Shown piece after piece: positions 1 through 8,617 of a DNA stretch of 64,000 nucleotides. Position 1 is the first letter of the stretch. Every line of letters begins with the position of its first letter. The notes under the pieces were generated by a model. The model was not told the DNA's origin, ran no database searches, and saw nothing but the letters and a program-made list of their open reading frames with translations. Position numbers and translations under genes: made by a program. The DNA is from CAWUEX02 sp963921305 (GTDB lineage Bacteria > Pseudomonadota > Alphaproteobacteria > Rhodospirillales > Rhodospirillaceae). The stretch is taken from contig CAWUEX030000002.1 in the NCBI GenBank assembly GCA_963921305.4, forward strand, positions 1,488,001-1,552,000, read 5' to 3'.

Positions 1-494
1 TGTGCGGCGGAGAGCGGCCCGGTCACTTTGACGGTGTGGCCACCGTCGTTACCAAACTGCTTCTCCAGGTTCTGCCGGACTACGCGGTTTTCGGGGAAAA
101 GGACTACCAGCAGCTTGCGGTCATCCAGCGTCTGGTGACCGATCTCAATGTGCCGGTGGATATTGTCGGCGCGCCGACCGTGCGCGAGGCAGACGGCCTC
201 GCGTTATCCTCGCGCAATGCCTACCTCACCGAGGACGAGCGCAAAATCGCGCCCGCGCTCTACCGCACCCTGACGACGGTGGCGGACGACCTTGCCAAGG
301 GCGAAGACGCTGCTGCCTGTTGCGACGCTGCAGTGGCTGCGCTTGAAGCGGCGGGCTTTGACGCAGTCGACTATGTCGAAGTGCGGGATGCGGAGACATT
401 AGCCGCCGACCCTAAATCAGATCGCCCCCGCCGGGTGCTCGCGGCCGCCCATCTCGGCAAGGCGCGGCTGATCGACAACGTGCCCGTGCCTTAG
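1..494 (+). CDS. panC: Pantothenate synthetase, C-terminal part (5' cut by window edge)
   Basis: PanC joins pantoate and beta-alanine with ATP to make pantothenate, the precursor of coenzyme A, in the cytoplasm. The first whole codon is at position 3. The reading frame opens inside the family motif (residues CGGERPGHFDG followed by VATVVTKLL) and runs on through VFGEKDYQQL and the SSRNAYL segment, all hallmarks of PanC. The N-terminal half with the HxGH nucleotide-binding motif lies outside the window. The internal GTG at 36 is not the true start. The gene ends convergently with the lipoprotein gene that follows, about 60 bp away. Confidence 0.95.
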   Translation, partial: CGGERPGHFDGVATVVTKLLLQVLPDYAVFGEKDYQQLAVIQRLVTDLNVPVDIVGAPTVREADGLALSSRNAYLTEDERKIAPALYRTLTTVADDLAKGEDAAACCDAAVAALEAAGFDAVDYVEVRDAETLAADPKSDRPRRVLAAAHLGKARLIDNVPVP

Positions 495-554
495 AGTGCC
501 GTAGGCCCTAACGCTCGAAGAAGGATACTGACAATTCGGGTGGTGCGCCGGGCG

Positions 555-1640
555 CTAACGGACGTAGATATGTACTTCCGAGGATTGCGCCGTCGGGCTG
601 GCCATCGCGGACAGCATCACCCGATCACTCGGCAGACCCATGGTCGCCAGGGATTGCAGCACGGATTCTGCATTACGCCGCGCGGAACCGGTCGACAGGT
701 TCTGGTTGCCCGTGCCGGGGCTCACCGCCACCAGATCGAACACCGCATCAGGGCGGCGCTCCAGCGCGCGGCTGACGGCCTGATACAGGGCCGGTTCGTA
801 TTGCACATCCTGCCGGTCGAAGCGGATCACCACCAGTGGGCGGCGCTGCGAGAAATCTCCGGGCACGGCGGACGCCATCTGCATGCCGCTTCCTGCCATC
901 GCCTGCTGGTCTGCGCCGTATAGCTGACCGGTGTTGATGTCGGCCGCCAAGTCCATGAGGTTGGCGCGTTCATTGGCGACAAACTGCTGCTGACGGGTGA
1001 CGTCCGAGCGCAGTTCAGCCAGCAGCCGGTCGATGGTGACGGTGGTCTGATTGACCTCGTCTTCCAGGCCGCGCAGGCGGCGGTGATCTTCATCCACCGC
1101 GCCGGTGAGGCTGTAAGCGGCGCGTACGCTATCCAGCAGGTACGACGACATGGCCGAGTCCGCCGACACCTGCGCCGCCAGTTGGTTCATGCTGGCGATG
1201 TCGCCTTCGATGCGGTTGAGCTGCTCTTGGGCCGAGCGCCACTGGCTCATCAGCTGCGGGTTGCCGGGCGTGGTGCCCACTTGCAGGCGGCTCTTAATGC
1301 CACCAACCATGCCGTGATAGGACGAGGCGTTGTTGACCGTCTGGCCACGAATGCTTTCCAGCTGGGTGTTGCGCACGGAAATGGTCGAGCGCAGCTGGTT
1401 CAGTTCGGAGTTAAACTGGCTGACCTTCTGATTGACGAAGGTGCCTGTGTTGAGCGCCATGCCGGTGTTGGGTGAGGCGGCCACCGGCGCGGGGCGGAAT
1501 TCCTGCGCGCTGCCGCTGCTGGTTGCCACCGGCGCCTCTTCGTCGCCAAAGACCGGAAACAGCGCGTCGGTTGCGAATGAGCATCCGCCCAAACTCAAGA
1601 CCGCGCTAAGTGCAATAATATGACGTGCGGACAGCCCCAT
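555..1640 (-). CDS. Predicted lipoprotein with coiled coil and OmpA-like C-terminal domain
   Basis: A predicted envelope lipoprotein of 361 residues. The second in-frame ATG was chosen because AGAGG sits 9 nt before it. An earlier ATG 9 nt upstream (1649) is possible. The N terminus is a lipoprotein signal (hydrophobic stretch then LSLGGC), so the mature protein should be lipid-anchored at the Cys. The middle is rich in Gln, Asn, Arg and Glu heptads and looks like a periplasmic coiled coil. The last ~95 residues (RPLVVIRFDR near the start, then a SARRNAESVL helix and a closing strand) have the spacing of a degenerate OmpA/Pal peptidoglycan-binding fold. That would suit a tether between membrane and wall, but the resemblance is weak and the function is unknown. 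Confidence 0.75.
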   Translation of the reverse strand: MGLSARHIIALSAVLSLGGCSFATDALFPVFGDEEAPVATSSGSAQEFRPAPVAASPNTGMALNTGTFVNQKVSQFNSELNQLRSTISVRNTQLESIRGQTVNNASSYHGMVGGIKSRLQVGTTPGNPQLMSQWRSAQEQLNRIEGDIASMNQLAAQVSADSAMSSYLLDSVRAAYSLTGAVDEDHRRLRGLEDEVNQTTVTIDRLLAELRSDVTRQQQFVANERANLMDLAADINTGQLYGADQQAMAGSGMQMASAVPGDFSQRRPLVVIRFDRQDVQYEPALYQAVSRALERRPDAVFDLVAVSPGTGNQNLSTGSARRNAESVLQSLATMGLPSDRVMLSAMASPTAQSSEVHIYVR

Positions 1641-2038
1641 TACATTCATCCTCTGTCTGCCCCTTTTCGCCGGACAAGGTGGTCCCGTGATCACAAGGGT
1701 CGACCAACTGTCTGTCGTTTCGATTCGTTATGCAACACCTCGTTTCGCCGGCCCCGATGTCTTAACGGGGGGCGCCAAGGTGTTGAGGCAGAAACAAAAA
1801 TCCCGATTTCCCCCTGCCTGCGGCGAGTGTACGCAAAGAGGCTGGGCGGAACAAGCCGCATTTGCCCGGACAATGGCCGTCATCGCCCCATACTTTCAGG
1901 GCTTTAGCGTTGGCTGGCAAAATCGCGCGCGGGCTGGACAGGTCTTAAACACCCGGCGTAACCGCCCAGTTTTTTCAGGATTTTCCCTAGACACGGCCAA
2001 TACGGTTGAGTAGGACATCCGCTCCCGTCAGCGATGGG
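1641..2038. other. Intergenic stretch between lipoprotein gene and tRNA-Arg
   Basis: About 400 bp without a convincing gene. Short open frames on both strands have no ribosome-binding site and no recognisable product. The stretch must contain the leftward promoter of the lipoprotein gene and the rightward promoter of the tRNA. I could not fix a good -35/-10 pair for either. Confidence 0.5.
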
Positions 2039-2115
2039 GCGCCCGTAGCTCAACTGGATAGAGCACCTGACTACGGATCAGGAGGTTAGGAGTTCGAATC
2101 TTCTCGGGCGCGCCA
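2039..2115 (+). tRNA. tRNA-Arg (anticodon ACG), CCA encoded
   Basis: A cloverleaf can be drawn by eye. Acceptor arms GCGCCCG (2039-2045) and CGGGCGC (2105-2111) pair fully, and the discriminator is G2112. The D arm GCTC...GAGC, anticodon stem CCTGA/TCAGG with loop CTACGGA, and T arm AGGAG-TTCGAAT-CTTCT are all present. The anticodon ACG is at 2073-2075, which after A34-to-inosine editing reads CGU, CGC and CGA. CCA is encoded at 2113-2115. Confidence 0.97.
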
Positions 2116-2134
2116 CGTTTTTGATAAAACGTGG
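2113..2134 (+). terminator. Perfect hairpin directly after the tRNA
   Basis: Arms CCACGTTTT (2113-2121) and AAAACGTGG (2126-2134) are perfect complements around a TGAT loop. The hairpin starts in the encoded CCA of the tRNA. No clear U-tract follows, so it may be a 3'-processing or transcript-protecting structure rather than a classic intrinsic terminator. Confidence 0.4.
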
Positions 2135-2154
2135 GTTGCCCTCTCTAAAAAGGA

Positions 2155-2175
2155 GGTTCGAACGAAGTTCGAACC
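2155..2175. repeat. Inverted repeat echoing the tRNA T-loop
   Basis: GGTTCGAAC (2155-2163) and GTTCGAACC (2167-2175) are perfect complements around GAA. The right arm followed by GGCGCGCC resembles the tRNA T-loop and acceptor end (GTTCGAATC ... GGGCGCGCC), so this may be a worn fragment of the tRNA 3' end. Confidence 0.55.
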
Positions 2176-2218
2176 GGCGCGCCCCGCGCCTCAGCAAGCC
2201 CCTCCGCCACTCAACAAC

Positions 2219-2460
2219 TTTGCTAGAGTGAGCGCTGCATGACGGATGCGCAGCCCTCCCACGGCCACGCCAAAAGCGATAAACCTCGGCTTCTCTTTAT
2301 CGTCACAGAGGCGGGCTACTTCGCCTCGCACAAACGCGATCTCGCCCGGGCGGCGGGCGACGAAGACCCCCGTTCGGCGGTGACCACAAAGGCGCAGGCC
2401 TTGTTCCCGTCGAATTTGGCGGTCCGCCACGTGCGCGGTGTCATGCATATACGTATATGA
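2219..2460 (+). pseudogene. Truncated duplicate of the start of the glycosyltransferase gene at 3299
   Basis: Positions 2219-2356 match 3279-3416 with about seven mismatches in 138 bp, a constant offset of 1060. The match covers the 5' leader, the ATG (2239 versus 3299) and about 39 codons, including RLLFIVTEAGYFASHKRDLA. After 2356 the sequence diverges and the frame ends at 2460 after 73 codons, so no glycosyltransferase fold can form. The mismatches include several silent changes, so the duplication is not brand new. The intact copy lies 1.06 kb downstream, with a DUF2306 gene between the copies. Confidence 0.85.
2446..2459. promoter_or_regulatory. 14-bp perfect palindrome, possible operator
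   Basis: CATATACGTATATG is a perfect palindrome in an AT-rich patch 75 bp upstream of the DUF2306 gene. Its size and symmetry suit a dimeric repressor operator. No regulator gene is adjacent, so the assignment is tentative. Confidence 0.35.
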
Positions 2461-2533
2461 AACCTACATATTTCGGCAGTTTTTATTTGATTTCTGCATG
2501 ATTATACCGGCGTCCTGCTTGAAAGGACGCGCG

Positions 2534-3220
2534 ATGAAATCCGCTACCCCCTCCGCCTGGCGTGTGCCGGCCCTGTTGCTGCTCTTGTCTGCAGTGCCCG
2601 TCATCGGCGGCGCCACGCGCCTGGCGACGGTGGCTGCTGGCGTCGAGGTCATCCCCGGCAACGGCCGGTTCTTTGCTGCCCCGGTGGCGGTGACCGTCCA
2701 CATCCTCAGTGCCGGCATGTTTTGTGTCCTCGGCGCGTTTCAGGTCTCAAGCGCGGTGCGCCGTCACAGCCCGGCCTGGCACCGCCGCGCCGGACGGGTG
2801 CTGGTGCCCGCAGGCTTGACCGCCGCGCTGTCGGGCCTGTGGCTGACGTTCGTCTATCCGCCCGGGGAGTTGGATGGCCCGGTGCTGTTTGCCGTGCGCC
2901 TGGTTGCGGGCGTCGGCATGGCCACCGCCCTTGCACTCGGTGCCGCCGCCATCCGCCGCCGCGACATCGCCGCCCACCGCGCCTGGATGATCCGCGCCCT
3001 AGCCCTGGCGCTCGGCGCCGGCACGCAGGTGTTCACCCACATTCCGCTGGAGGCGTTTCCCGCGCTGCAAAACGAGGCTGGCCGTACGCTCGCCATGGCC
3101 GCGGGCTGGATGATCAACCTCACCGTCGCCGAATGGATCATCCGCGCCGGGGCCAAAGCGGCTGCCGCACGCATAACCGGTCAAACAGAAAGACGATCAA
3201 CACCAGTGCTAGCGCGGTGA
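2534..3220 (+). CDS. DUF2306-family integral membrane protein
   Basis: A 228-residue membrane protein with about six hydrophobic segments. The ATG at 2534 is chosen because GAAAGGACG precedes it at good spacing. An open frame upstream has no ribosome-binding site. Family features visible are the HILSAGMFCVLGAFQ segment, a basic loop with HRRAGRVLV, and HRAWMIRALAL followed by THIPLEAF. These match the DUF2306 predicted-membrane family, whose function is not established. The gene sits alone between a tRNA plus a broken glycosyltransferase start and the intact glycosyltransferase, so it probably arrived by insertion or segmental rearrangement. Confidence 0.8.
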   Translation: MKSATPSAWRVPALLLLLSAVPVIGGATRLATVAAGVEVIPGNGRFFAAPVAVTVHILSAGMFCVLGAFQVSSAVRRHSPAWHRRAGRVLVPAGLTAALSGLWLTFVYPPGELDGPVLFAVRLVAGVGMATALALGAAAIRRRDIAAHRAWMIRALALALGAGTQVFTHIPLEAFPALQNEAGRTLAMAAGWMINLTVAEWIIRAGAKAAAARITGQTERRSTPVLAR

Positions 3221-3298
3221 TGATGGCGCGGTCGAGTTTGTGGCCTTATCCGGCGCATTTCCTCTTAGGCGTCTATTGTTTGCTAGAGTGAGCGCCGC

Positions 3299-4483
3299 AT
3301 GACGGATTCTCAGCCCTCCCACGGCCCCGCCAAAAGCGACAAACCTCGGCTTCTCTTTGTCGTCACAGAGGCGGGCTACTTCGCCTCGCACAAACGCGAT
3401 CTCGCCCGGGCGGCGGCGGACGCCGGGTTTGATGTTTATGTCGCCACGCGCACGGATGGCGACACGGCCGCTTTGGCGGACCTGCCGGTGAACGTGATCC
3501 CGCTCACCTGGGTCCGCACCGGTTCGATCGTTTCCGCCTTGGTTAACTTGGTGCCGGACGTGCGGCGCGTGCGCACAGCGCTGCGTCAGGCGCGCGCCGA
3601 TGTTGTGCACGCCATCGCCCTCAAGCCCGCGATCATCGTCAGTCTCGCTGTGGGCCCGTGGCCGGTGAAGGTCATCCATTCCATCAACGGCTTCGGGTAC
3701 ATCTTTTATGCACGGTCCCTCGTTGCCCGTCTGGTGCAATGGGGCTGCCGCAAAGTGCTGCTGCGTTCGGCGCGCAGGGATGGCGCTCAGTTCATCCTGC
3801 AAAACACGGATGATCTGGCGTATGCGCGGACACGCATCGGTGTGTCCGACACCCAATCTCACCTCATTCCCGGATCGGGCATTGATCCCGAGCACTTCAC
3901 GCCGGCGCCCGAGCCCGAGGGTAAGTCCGTGCGGTTTCTCATCCTCGCGCGGCTGATCGCCATGAAAGGGATCGCTGTGGCGGTCGCGGCGCTGGAACAG
4001 GTGCGCGCCCGCGGTGTCGATGCCGAGCTGGTGATTTGCGGCGCGCCTGATCCCGGCAATCCCACCTCCATCCCGCAAGAGCATATCGATGCATCGGCAC
4101 AATCGCCCGGTGTCACCTTCAAAGGCCAGGTGTCCGACGTGCGGCCCGAGATTGCCCAGGCGCACGCAATGCTGGTGCCCTCGCTCGGCGGTGAAGGCTT
4201 GCCCCGCGCCGCCCTGGAAGCGGCGGCCTTGGCCCGTCCGATTATCGCCAGCGATATCCCCGGCAATCGGGACATCGTCTCACATGAGGGCACCGGCCTG
4301 CTGGTGCCGCCCGGCGACGCCAAGGCCCTCGCAGATGCCATGTGTTATGTGGCGGCAAACTCTGAGGACCGCGCTGCTTGGGGTCAGGCCGCGCGCCGGC
4401 GGGTGGAGGCGGAGTTCTCAGCTCAATCCATCCGCCACCATCATCTCGCGCTCTATCAAACCCTGGCGCGGGAGCTCCCCTAA
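3299..4483 (+). CDS. Glycosyltransferase family 4 (GT-B fold)
   Basis: A predicted retaining glycosyltransferase of 394 residues that should add a sugar from a nucleotide donor during polysaccharide or lipid-linked oligosaccharide assembly. The N-terminal half has the acceptor-side Rossmann pattern (RLLFVVTEAGYFASH, then DVVHAIALKP). The C-terminal half has the GT4 donor domain: FLILARLIAMKGI, then LVPSLGGEGLPRAALEAAA with the conserved Glu residues, and GTGLLVPPGD. The closest general type is the PglA/WbpL-neighbour GT4 group. The exact sugar is not readable. The first ~39 codons and leader are duplicated at 2219. It opens the polysaccharide locus. Confidence 0.88.
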   Translation: MTDSQPSHGPAKSDKPRLLFVVTEAGYFASHKRDLARAAADAGFDVYVATRTDGDTAALADLPVNVIPLTWVRTGSIVSALVNLVPDVRRVRTALRQARADVVHAIALKPAIIVSLAVGPWPVKVIHSINGFGYIFYARSLVARLVQWGCRKVLLRSARRDGAQFILQNTDDLAYARTRIGVSDTQSHLIPGSGIDPEHFTPAPEPEGKSVRFLILARLIAMKGIAVAVAALEQVRARGVDAELVICGAPDPGNPTSIPQEHIDASAQSPGVTFKGQVSDVRPEIAQAHAMLVPSLGGEGLPRAALEAAALARPIIASDIPGNRDIVSHEGTGLLVPPGDAKALADAMCYVAANSEDRAAWGQAARRRVEAEFSAQSIRHHHLALYQTLARELP

Positions 4484-4634
4484 GAAATCAGGGGTACTTT
4501 GGGCCAATCTGGCCTATAACCCCGCTCTCCCCTACAGTAATGCCTTGGTTCGCTTGAATTTATTGGCGTTTGGCGGGCTTGGGGACACGCCGGCGCGCAG
4601 CCGGCCGGACGGTTGAGGAAGAAGGTAGCCATCC

Positions 4635-7600
4635 ATGACGGCAGATCACCCAACATCTGCACAAAAGGACCCGGAGGCGGCGTATACGCTCCATCCGGAC
4701 CACCTGTCGTCCTACCTGTCTGGGCCGTCCTTCTGGGCGCCTCAATATGTCGAACAGTCCGCGTGGCTTGATCACGCACCGTTCGCTTTCTGGCTCATCG
4801 ACGCAATCCGTCCGCGTGTGCTGGCCGAGCTCGGCACCCACAACGGCTACTCCTACTTCGCCTTTTGCCAGGCGGTGAAGGCGGTTGGTTTAGAGTCACG
4901 CTGCTATGCCATCGATCACTGGCAGGGAGATGAACACGCCGGGCACTATGGCGATGAAACCTATCGCCAGGTGATGGGCTACAACGACACACATTATTCG
5001 TCGTTTTCCCGTCTTGTCCGCGCCACCTTCGATGAGGCCCTGGAGCATTTCGAAGACGCGTCCATTGATCTCCTGCACATCGACGGACGTCATTTTTACG
5101 ACGACGTCGCCCACGATTTTCAGTCGTGGCAACCCAAGCTGTCAGACCGGGCCATTGTACTGTTTCACGATATCAACGTGCGCGAAAGCGGTTTCGGCGT
5201 GCACAAACTCTGGGTCGAGCTGCGGGACACATATCCCTCGTTCGAGTTTCACCATGGCCATGGTCTCGGTGTATTGGGATTCGGCAAAAATCTGCCGCAA
5301 GGCTTCGTTACGTTTCTAAAGGCAGCCGAAGATCCGGAGGTGACGCTCGATATCCGCCGTACCTATGCCCGTTTGGGCGTAGCGTTTAAGTCCGCCTACG
5401 ACGCACGGCATAAACAAGACCATTTGAACGACCAGATCGAGGCGCTCAACTTACAAACGCAAACAGCCCTCGAACGCGCTCATGAGACTGCGCTGGAAAT
5501 TGAATCGCGTTCACGCGAGCGTTTCGCCGAACTCGCAGAGAAGCACGAATTGCTGAGCGAAAAGCTCGAAGGTGAAATGGCCTGGCGGGCAGCGCTTGAG
5601 ACCGAACTGGAGCGGCGCGAAACGCTTATCAAGTCTCTGAGAAACTCGACCAGTTGGCGCATCACTGCGCCAATCCGTTCATTCCGCCGCATTCCCGGAT
5701 TGATCAAGGGCTCTGTTAAGCGCGGCCTAGCGGCCTGTGTACGGTTTTTCTACCGCGGCATGCCCCTGCCGGCGCGGGCCAAGCACAAAATCGCAGATGT
5801 GGTGTACCGCTTTGTAAAGCCGGTTGTTGGCGACACAGATATGTTCCGGCGCTGGGAGCACACCCGCAGCCAAATCGAGAGAGAAGCCAAACGCCAATCA
5901 CGCCGGCCGAAGCGCGAGACTTTGCGCGAAGTTGCCCGGCCCATCGAGGCAGATCACAGCGTTGCGGTGCCGTTTGGATATTATCATTTACCGCCGCCGC
6001 CTGAACTCGCCGTCATCATTCACATGTTCTACGAACATATGACGCCGGAATTTCAACTCTATCTGCGCAACATTCCCTACCCGTTCGATCTGTATATCTC
6101 CACCGACACGCCGGAGAAGAAAGCTATCATCGAACGGTTCCTTGAGAACGAGACCTACAATCACGTCGAAGTGCGCTTGTCGGAGAATCGGGGCCGCGAC
6201 ATTGCCCCTAAACTCATTGCCTTTAGAGATGTCTACGACCGCTACGAGTTCGCCCTACATCTGCACACCAAGTGGTCCGACCACGCCAGCGAGCTGGCCA
6301 ACTGGCGTGGATATCTCTTGGAAACGCTGTTGGGCTCCGGTGAGATCGTTCATAGCGTTTTTGAAGCTTTTGGCCGTGTCGACGATATTGGCATCATCGC
6401 CGCTCAGCATTTCGAGCCGGTGCGCCATTGGATCAACTGGGGGCATGACTACAAAATCGCCAAGGCGCTCAGTAAGCGTATGGGTTTTGACCTGCCCAGC
6501 GATAAGAGCGTATTGGATTTTCCTTCGGGGTCCATGTTCTGGGCGCGCACCGATGCCCTTAAGCCGTTGCTCGATCTAGAGCTCAGCTACCAAGACTTCC
6601 CGCCAGAGGAAAACCAGATCGACAAGACTTTGGCGCACGCTATTGAGCGGCTCTACTACTATGTTTGTGAGCACGCTGGATTTCAGTGGCTCAAGATTGC
6701 ACATCGCCCTTTGATGGACCACACTCCCGGCATCGTTTCCATCGACCATCACGAGTCTCTCAGACTGTTCGTTCACAAGCACGGTCTTCAACTCAGTGGG
6801 CCCCATGTGCCCGGGGCGCGCACAACTCCGCCGCAGCCGATCCACGTTCCCGCCGCCGACTTGGTCTCGCGTCGGCAGGACCGGATGTTCGGTATCGCCG
6901 AACAGGTCGACCCATCTCTTCACGTCGCGGTGGGCGTGGTCACGTACAACAACACGCAGGATCAAATTGAGCGCATTACAGCGTCCGCCGCCAAGGCGCT
7001 TGCCCACGCGGGACTCTCAACGAAGGGCCGCGTTCAGATATTGGACAATGGTGCCTCTACAGAGTCTTTCGTCTTAGACAAGGATGCGGTTCGCCATCTC
7101 CCCGCCGCGGGCAATGTGGGCTTTGGTGCCGGTCACAATCGCCTGATGAAAAAAGCATTCGCCGACGGGGCGGATATCTACATTGCAGCCAATCCCGACG
7201 GCGCGTTTCACTTCGATGCGGTTCGGGCATTGGTGCAGATGATGAAGGCTCATCACGACCGAGCGTTGGTGGAGGCGATTCAATTCCCCGTCGAGCATCC
7301 CAAGATGTACGATCCGTTCACTTTCGACACGCCCTGGGTGTCGGGGGCCTGTCTGGCGATACCCCGGTTGGCATATGAAGAAGTCGGCACGTTTGATGAG
7401 TCCTTCTTCATGTACTGCGAAGATGTCGATTACGCATGGCGCGCCAAGTCCAGCGGGTTCGCCTTGAAGATGTGTCCGCGCGCGCTGTTTATGCACGCCG
7501 TCAGCAACCGTAAGCAAGATGCGGACACCCTTCGTATGATTTATACGTCCGGCGTTTGCCTTGCTCGAAAGTGGGGCAACACGGAGTTCGAGTCCTGGCT

Positions 7601-7724
7601 GACAAACAAACTGCGTGAACGGGGATGGCCGGCGCCAGACACGCAACCCGTCCCCGTGCCGGAGTCATGGCAGCGTCTTCCCGATTTCAGCCATCACTTC
7701 AGTTTTGCTGAGACGCGGTGGTAG
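4635..7724 (+). CDS. Three-module fusion: SAM methyltransferase, RgpF-like domain and GT2 glycosyltransferase
   Basis: A 1029-residue cytoplasmic enzyme with three recognisable modules. Residues about 55-210 are a class I methyltransferase of the Methyltransf_24 type (LGTHNGYSY glycine loop near 64, LLHIDGRHFYDD near 145). A charged coiled coil spans about 255-335. Residues about 455-700 match rhamnan-synthesis protein RgpF (LYISTDT, RGRDIAPKL, HLHTKWSDH). Residues about 760-960 are a GT2 domain (VGVVTYNN, then FFMYCEDVDYAWR near 923) like rhamnosyltransferases. Such proteins build or cap rhamnose-containing chains, which fits the rml genes downstream. The methyltransferase could methylate the terminal sugar as a chain stop and the coiled coil could set chain length, as in WbdD-type systems; that role is inference. 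Confidence 0.88.
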   Translation: MTADHPTSAQKDPEAAYTLHPDHLSSYLSGPSFWAPQYVEQSAWLDHAPFAFWLIDAIRPRVLAELGTHNGYSYFAFCQAVKAVGLESRCYAIDHWQGDEHAGHYGDETYRQVMGYNDTHYSSFSRLVRATFDEALEHFEDASIDLLHIDGRHFYDDVAHDFQSWQPKLSDRAIVLFHDINVRESGFGVHKLWVELRDTYPSFEFHHGHGLGVLGFGKNLPQGFVTFLKAAEDPEVTLDIRRTYARLGVAFKSAYDARHKQDHLNDQIEALNLQTQTALERAHETALEIESRSRERFAELAEKHELLSEKLEGEMAWRAALETELERRETLIKSLRNSTSWRITAPIRSFRRIPGLIKGSVKRGLAACVRFFYRGMPLPARAKHKIADVVYRFVKPVVGDTDMFRRWEHTRSQIEREAKRQSRRPKRETLREVARPIEADHSVAVPFGYYHLPPPPELAVIIHMFYEHMTPEFQLYLRNIPYPFDLYISTDTPEKKAIIERFLENETYNHVEVRLSENRGRDIAPKLIAFRDVYDRYEFALHLHTKWSDHASELANWRGYLLETLLGSGEIVHSVFEAFGRVDDIGIIAAQHFEPVRHWINWGHDYKIAKALSKRMGFDLPSDKSVLDFPSGSMFWARTDALKPLLDLELSYQDFPPEENQIDKTLAHAIERLYYYVCEHAGFQWLKIAHRPLMDHTPGIVSIDHHESLRLFVHKHGLQLSGPHVPGARTTPPQPIHVPAADLVSRRQDRMFGIAEQVDPSLHVAVGVVTYNNTQDQIERITASAAKALAHAGLSTKGRVQILDNGASTESFVLDKDAVRHLPAAGNVGFGAGHNRLMKKAFADGADIYIAANPDGAFHFDAVRALVQMMKAHHDRALVEAIQFPVEHPKMYDPFTFDTPWVSGACLAIPRLAYEEVGTFDESFFMYCEDVDYAWRAKSSGFALKMCPRALFMHAVSNRKQDADTLRMIYTSGVCLARKWGNTEFESWLTNKLRERGWPAPDTQPVPVPESWQRLPDFSHHFSFAETRW

Positions 7725-8599
7725 CGATGCCCGAAACCCTGGATACCATCGTACGTTTTCATGATCTCCGGCGTCTCAAGGAACTTGACCGCTGCGTCTT
7801 TTCCTTGATTTGCCAGAGCTATCGTCCCCTCAACATAATTCTTGCAGTTCAGCGGTTTTCCCAGGCTGATATTGACGCCGTGCGTTCAGCGTTGAGCCCG
7901 CACGTTGAAGGCGAGGTGGGTGTGACGCTCGAGATCGTCAACTTCGATAAAGAAAAGCCAGAGGACGCGCGCTCCGCTTTGTTAAACACCGGCCTTCACG
8001 CTGCTGGGGGCCGGTACCTGGGTTTTCTGGATTACGATGACGTTCTGTATCCCGAGGCCTATGAGCTGCTCACGTCGCGCCTCCAGACATCCGGCGCTGC
8101 CATCGCATTCGCGTCGGTGCGGGTCATGCAACTCAACGTTTATTACTATTTTCTCTACGGTGTCGAGGAATTGAGTCCGTTCTATCGAGGGTCCGGCTTA
8201 TCTGATCTGTACAAGAGCAATTTCTGCCCCCTACACAGTTACCTCATAGACCGAAGCCGGGCGGATTCAGATACCTTGCAATTCGACGAGACGATGACGA
8301 TGCAAGAAGACTATGACTTCCTGCTGCGTTTCTGTGCCGTGAATGTGTCTGACTTCGCTATGACAGATACGCCAATCGGCGACTACTATTATAAATCCGA
8401 TGGCAGCAACACGGTGCCCACCACCCGCGGGCTCAAAGGAGAAGAACTTGCCCGGTTCAATGCCATTGTGACGGCGATGGAAGTGCGCCGGCGGACAACA
8501 AAAGTTTCTGACGCGGTGCAGCGTTCGCTTGGCATAGAGGAGCCGGATGAGTCGGCGACCATCCGTAAGGTCATGGACCGGCTCAAAGCCGGGGTCTAG
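7718..8599 (+). CDS. Glycosyltransferase family 2 (GT-A) protein
   Basis: About 293 residues. The GTG at 7718 overlaps the end of the fusion gene by 7 bp, and an ATG at 7727 is an equally good start. GT-A features are the opening IVRFHDLRRLKELDRCVFSL, then GRYLGFLDYDDVLYPEAYELL, which holds the metal-binding DxD-like acidic motif, and MTMQEDYDFLLRF near the C terminus with the catalytic-base ED pair. It probably transfers one sugar of the repeat or adaptor. Base composition looks slightly more AT-rich than its neighbours, common in glycan loci. Sugar specificity is unknown. Confidence 0.82.
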   Translation: MVAMPETLDTIVRFHDLRRLKELDRCVFSLICQSYRPLNIILAVQRFSQADIDAVRSALSPHVEGEVGVTLEIVNFDKEKPEDARSALLNTGLHAAGGRYLGFLDYDDVLYPEAYELLTSRLQTSGAAIAFASVRVMQLNVYYYFLYGVEELSPFYRGSGLSDLYKSNFCPLHSYLIDRSRADSDTLQFDETMTMQEDYDFLLRFCAVNVSDFAMTDTPIGDYYYKSDGSNTVPTTRGLKGEELARFNAIVTAMEVRRRTTKVSDAVQRSLGIEEPDESATIRKVMDRLKAGV

Positions 8600-8617
8600 G
8601 CCAGTGCGGGCAGGTTC

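Noticed and set aside
555..923. Plus-strand frames across the lipoprotein gene
   Set aside because: Shadows of the minus-strand lipoprotein; no start signals.
3209..4165. Minus-strand open frame of 318 codons opposite the GT4 gene
   Set aside because: Antisense of a well-conserved glycosyltransferase; the apparent repeat with the region near 2300 is only the DNA duplication seen from the other strand.
2039..4483. tRNA-associated integrative element
   Set aside because: A broken duplicate and repeats lie beside the tRNA, but no integrase, excisionase or matching att repeat is visible, so only a small segmental event can be supported.
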